Source of the DNA: Bacteroidales bacterium
GTDB taxonomy: Bacteria; Bacteroidota; Bacteroidia; Bacteroidales; JAOZQN01
Reading direction: 5' to 3'
Assembly (NCBI GenBank): GCA_029938985.1
Contig: JAOZTW010000286.1
Coordinates: 1 to 6,715, forward strand
Length of the DNA stretch: 6,715 nt
The translations under genes and the position numbers were made by a program. The notes beneath the pieces were generated by a model that made no database searches, was not told the origin of the DNA, and saw only the letters and a program-made list of their open reading frames with translations. Shown here piece after piece: positions 6,591-6,715 of the stretch. Position 1 is the stretch's first letter; each line of letters begins with the position of its first letter.

Positions 6591-6652
6591 AGACTTTCCA
6601 ACGTCCCTTATTTTTTGCCGTAAGGCAAAAAATAGGGGACTTGGAAACGTCT
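6591..6652 (+). repeat. Strong 62-nt hairpin with GTAA loop
   Basis: The arms 6591-6619 and 6624-6652 pair over 28 bp, with one G-T pair (6608/6635) and one single-base bulge in each arm (C6602 and C6648). The loop is GTAA, a GNRA-type tetraloop if transcribed on the plus strand. The stem top is TATTTTTTGCC / GGCAAAAAATA, with T's on the 5' arm and A's on the 3' arm. This is the reverse of an intrinsic terminator on either strand. It may be a palindromic repeat of the REP or MITE kind or a structured RNA; no transposase is in view. Confidence 0.8.
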
Positions 6653-6715
6653 AAATAGCATGACAAGTGCAAATTTGAAGATTTTTATTACAAAAAAGGT
6701 TATTACACACAAAAA

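Larger units (their letters stand above)
6344..6715. other. Downstream non-coding stretch
   Basis: No intact gene was found in these 372 bases. They hold a terminator-like hairpin (6368-6394), a decayed TIR-gene fragment (6409-6552), and a strong 62-nt hairpin (6591-6652). The last 60 bases show nothing recognisable. A small AAAGCA/TGCTTT inverted repeat followed by T's (6512-6534) is too weak to call a terminator. Confidence 0.8.

Noticed and set aside
6591..6652. Integron attC site
   Set aside because: It is a bulged palindrome, but the required outer AAC...GTT core pair is missing on the right arm and no cassette gene adjoins.

Overview
The window most likely comes from an AT-rich, Gram-negative member of the Bacteroidota. 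Three things point there: a secreted PKD/CHU_C surface protein of the type IX secretion kind, promoters that read TTTG-N19-TAnnTTTG, and no Shine-Dalgarno sequence before either gene. Coding DNA is AT-rich and the spacer between the genes is more so. The exact taxon cannot be read from the sequence.

Layout: (1) 1-1596, minus strand: the first 532 residues of a secreted multi-domain surface protein (signal peptide, PKD, P-domain, PKD, gliding-motility-type C-terminal domain), cut by the left edge of the window. (2) 1597-2560: a 964-base, extremely AT-rich spacer between divergent genes. It holds one good promoter per direction, a long imperfect palindrome (about 1846-2038) and a smaller palindrome just upstream of the plus-strand promoter. 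(3) 2561-6343, plus strand: one 1260-residue protein that dominates the window. (4) 6344-6715: a terminator-like hairpin, a decayed fragment of a second TIR gene related to the large one, and a strong 62-nt hairpin with a GTAA loop.

The large protein is the main result. In order it has a nucleoside 2-deoxyribosyltransferase-like domain, three tandem copies of a TIR domain plus helical linker, a transmembrane helix, a TPR-like helical stretch and a formylglycine-generating-enzyme-like (FGE-sulfatase, C-type-lectin fold) domain. All three TIR domains keep a glutamate at the position expected for NADase catalysis. The parts read as a single-chain sensor and effector: TIR domains that may cleave NAD+, a nucleotide-processing domain fused in cis, and a C-terminal recognition domain across or at the membrane. 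A role in anti-phage or other conflict defence is an inference from the domain families; nothing in the window demonstrates it. The TIR-gene fragment downstream suggests that this family has duplicated and decayed at the locus.
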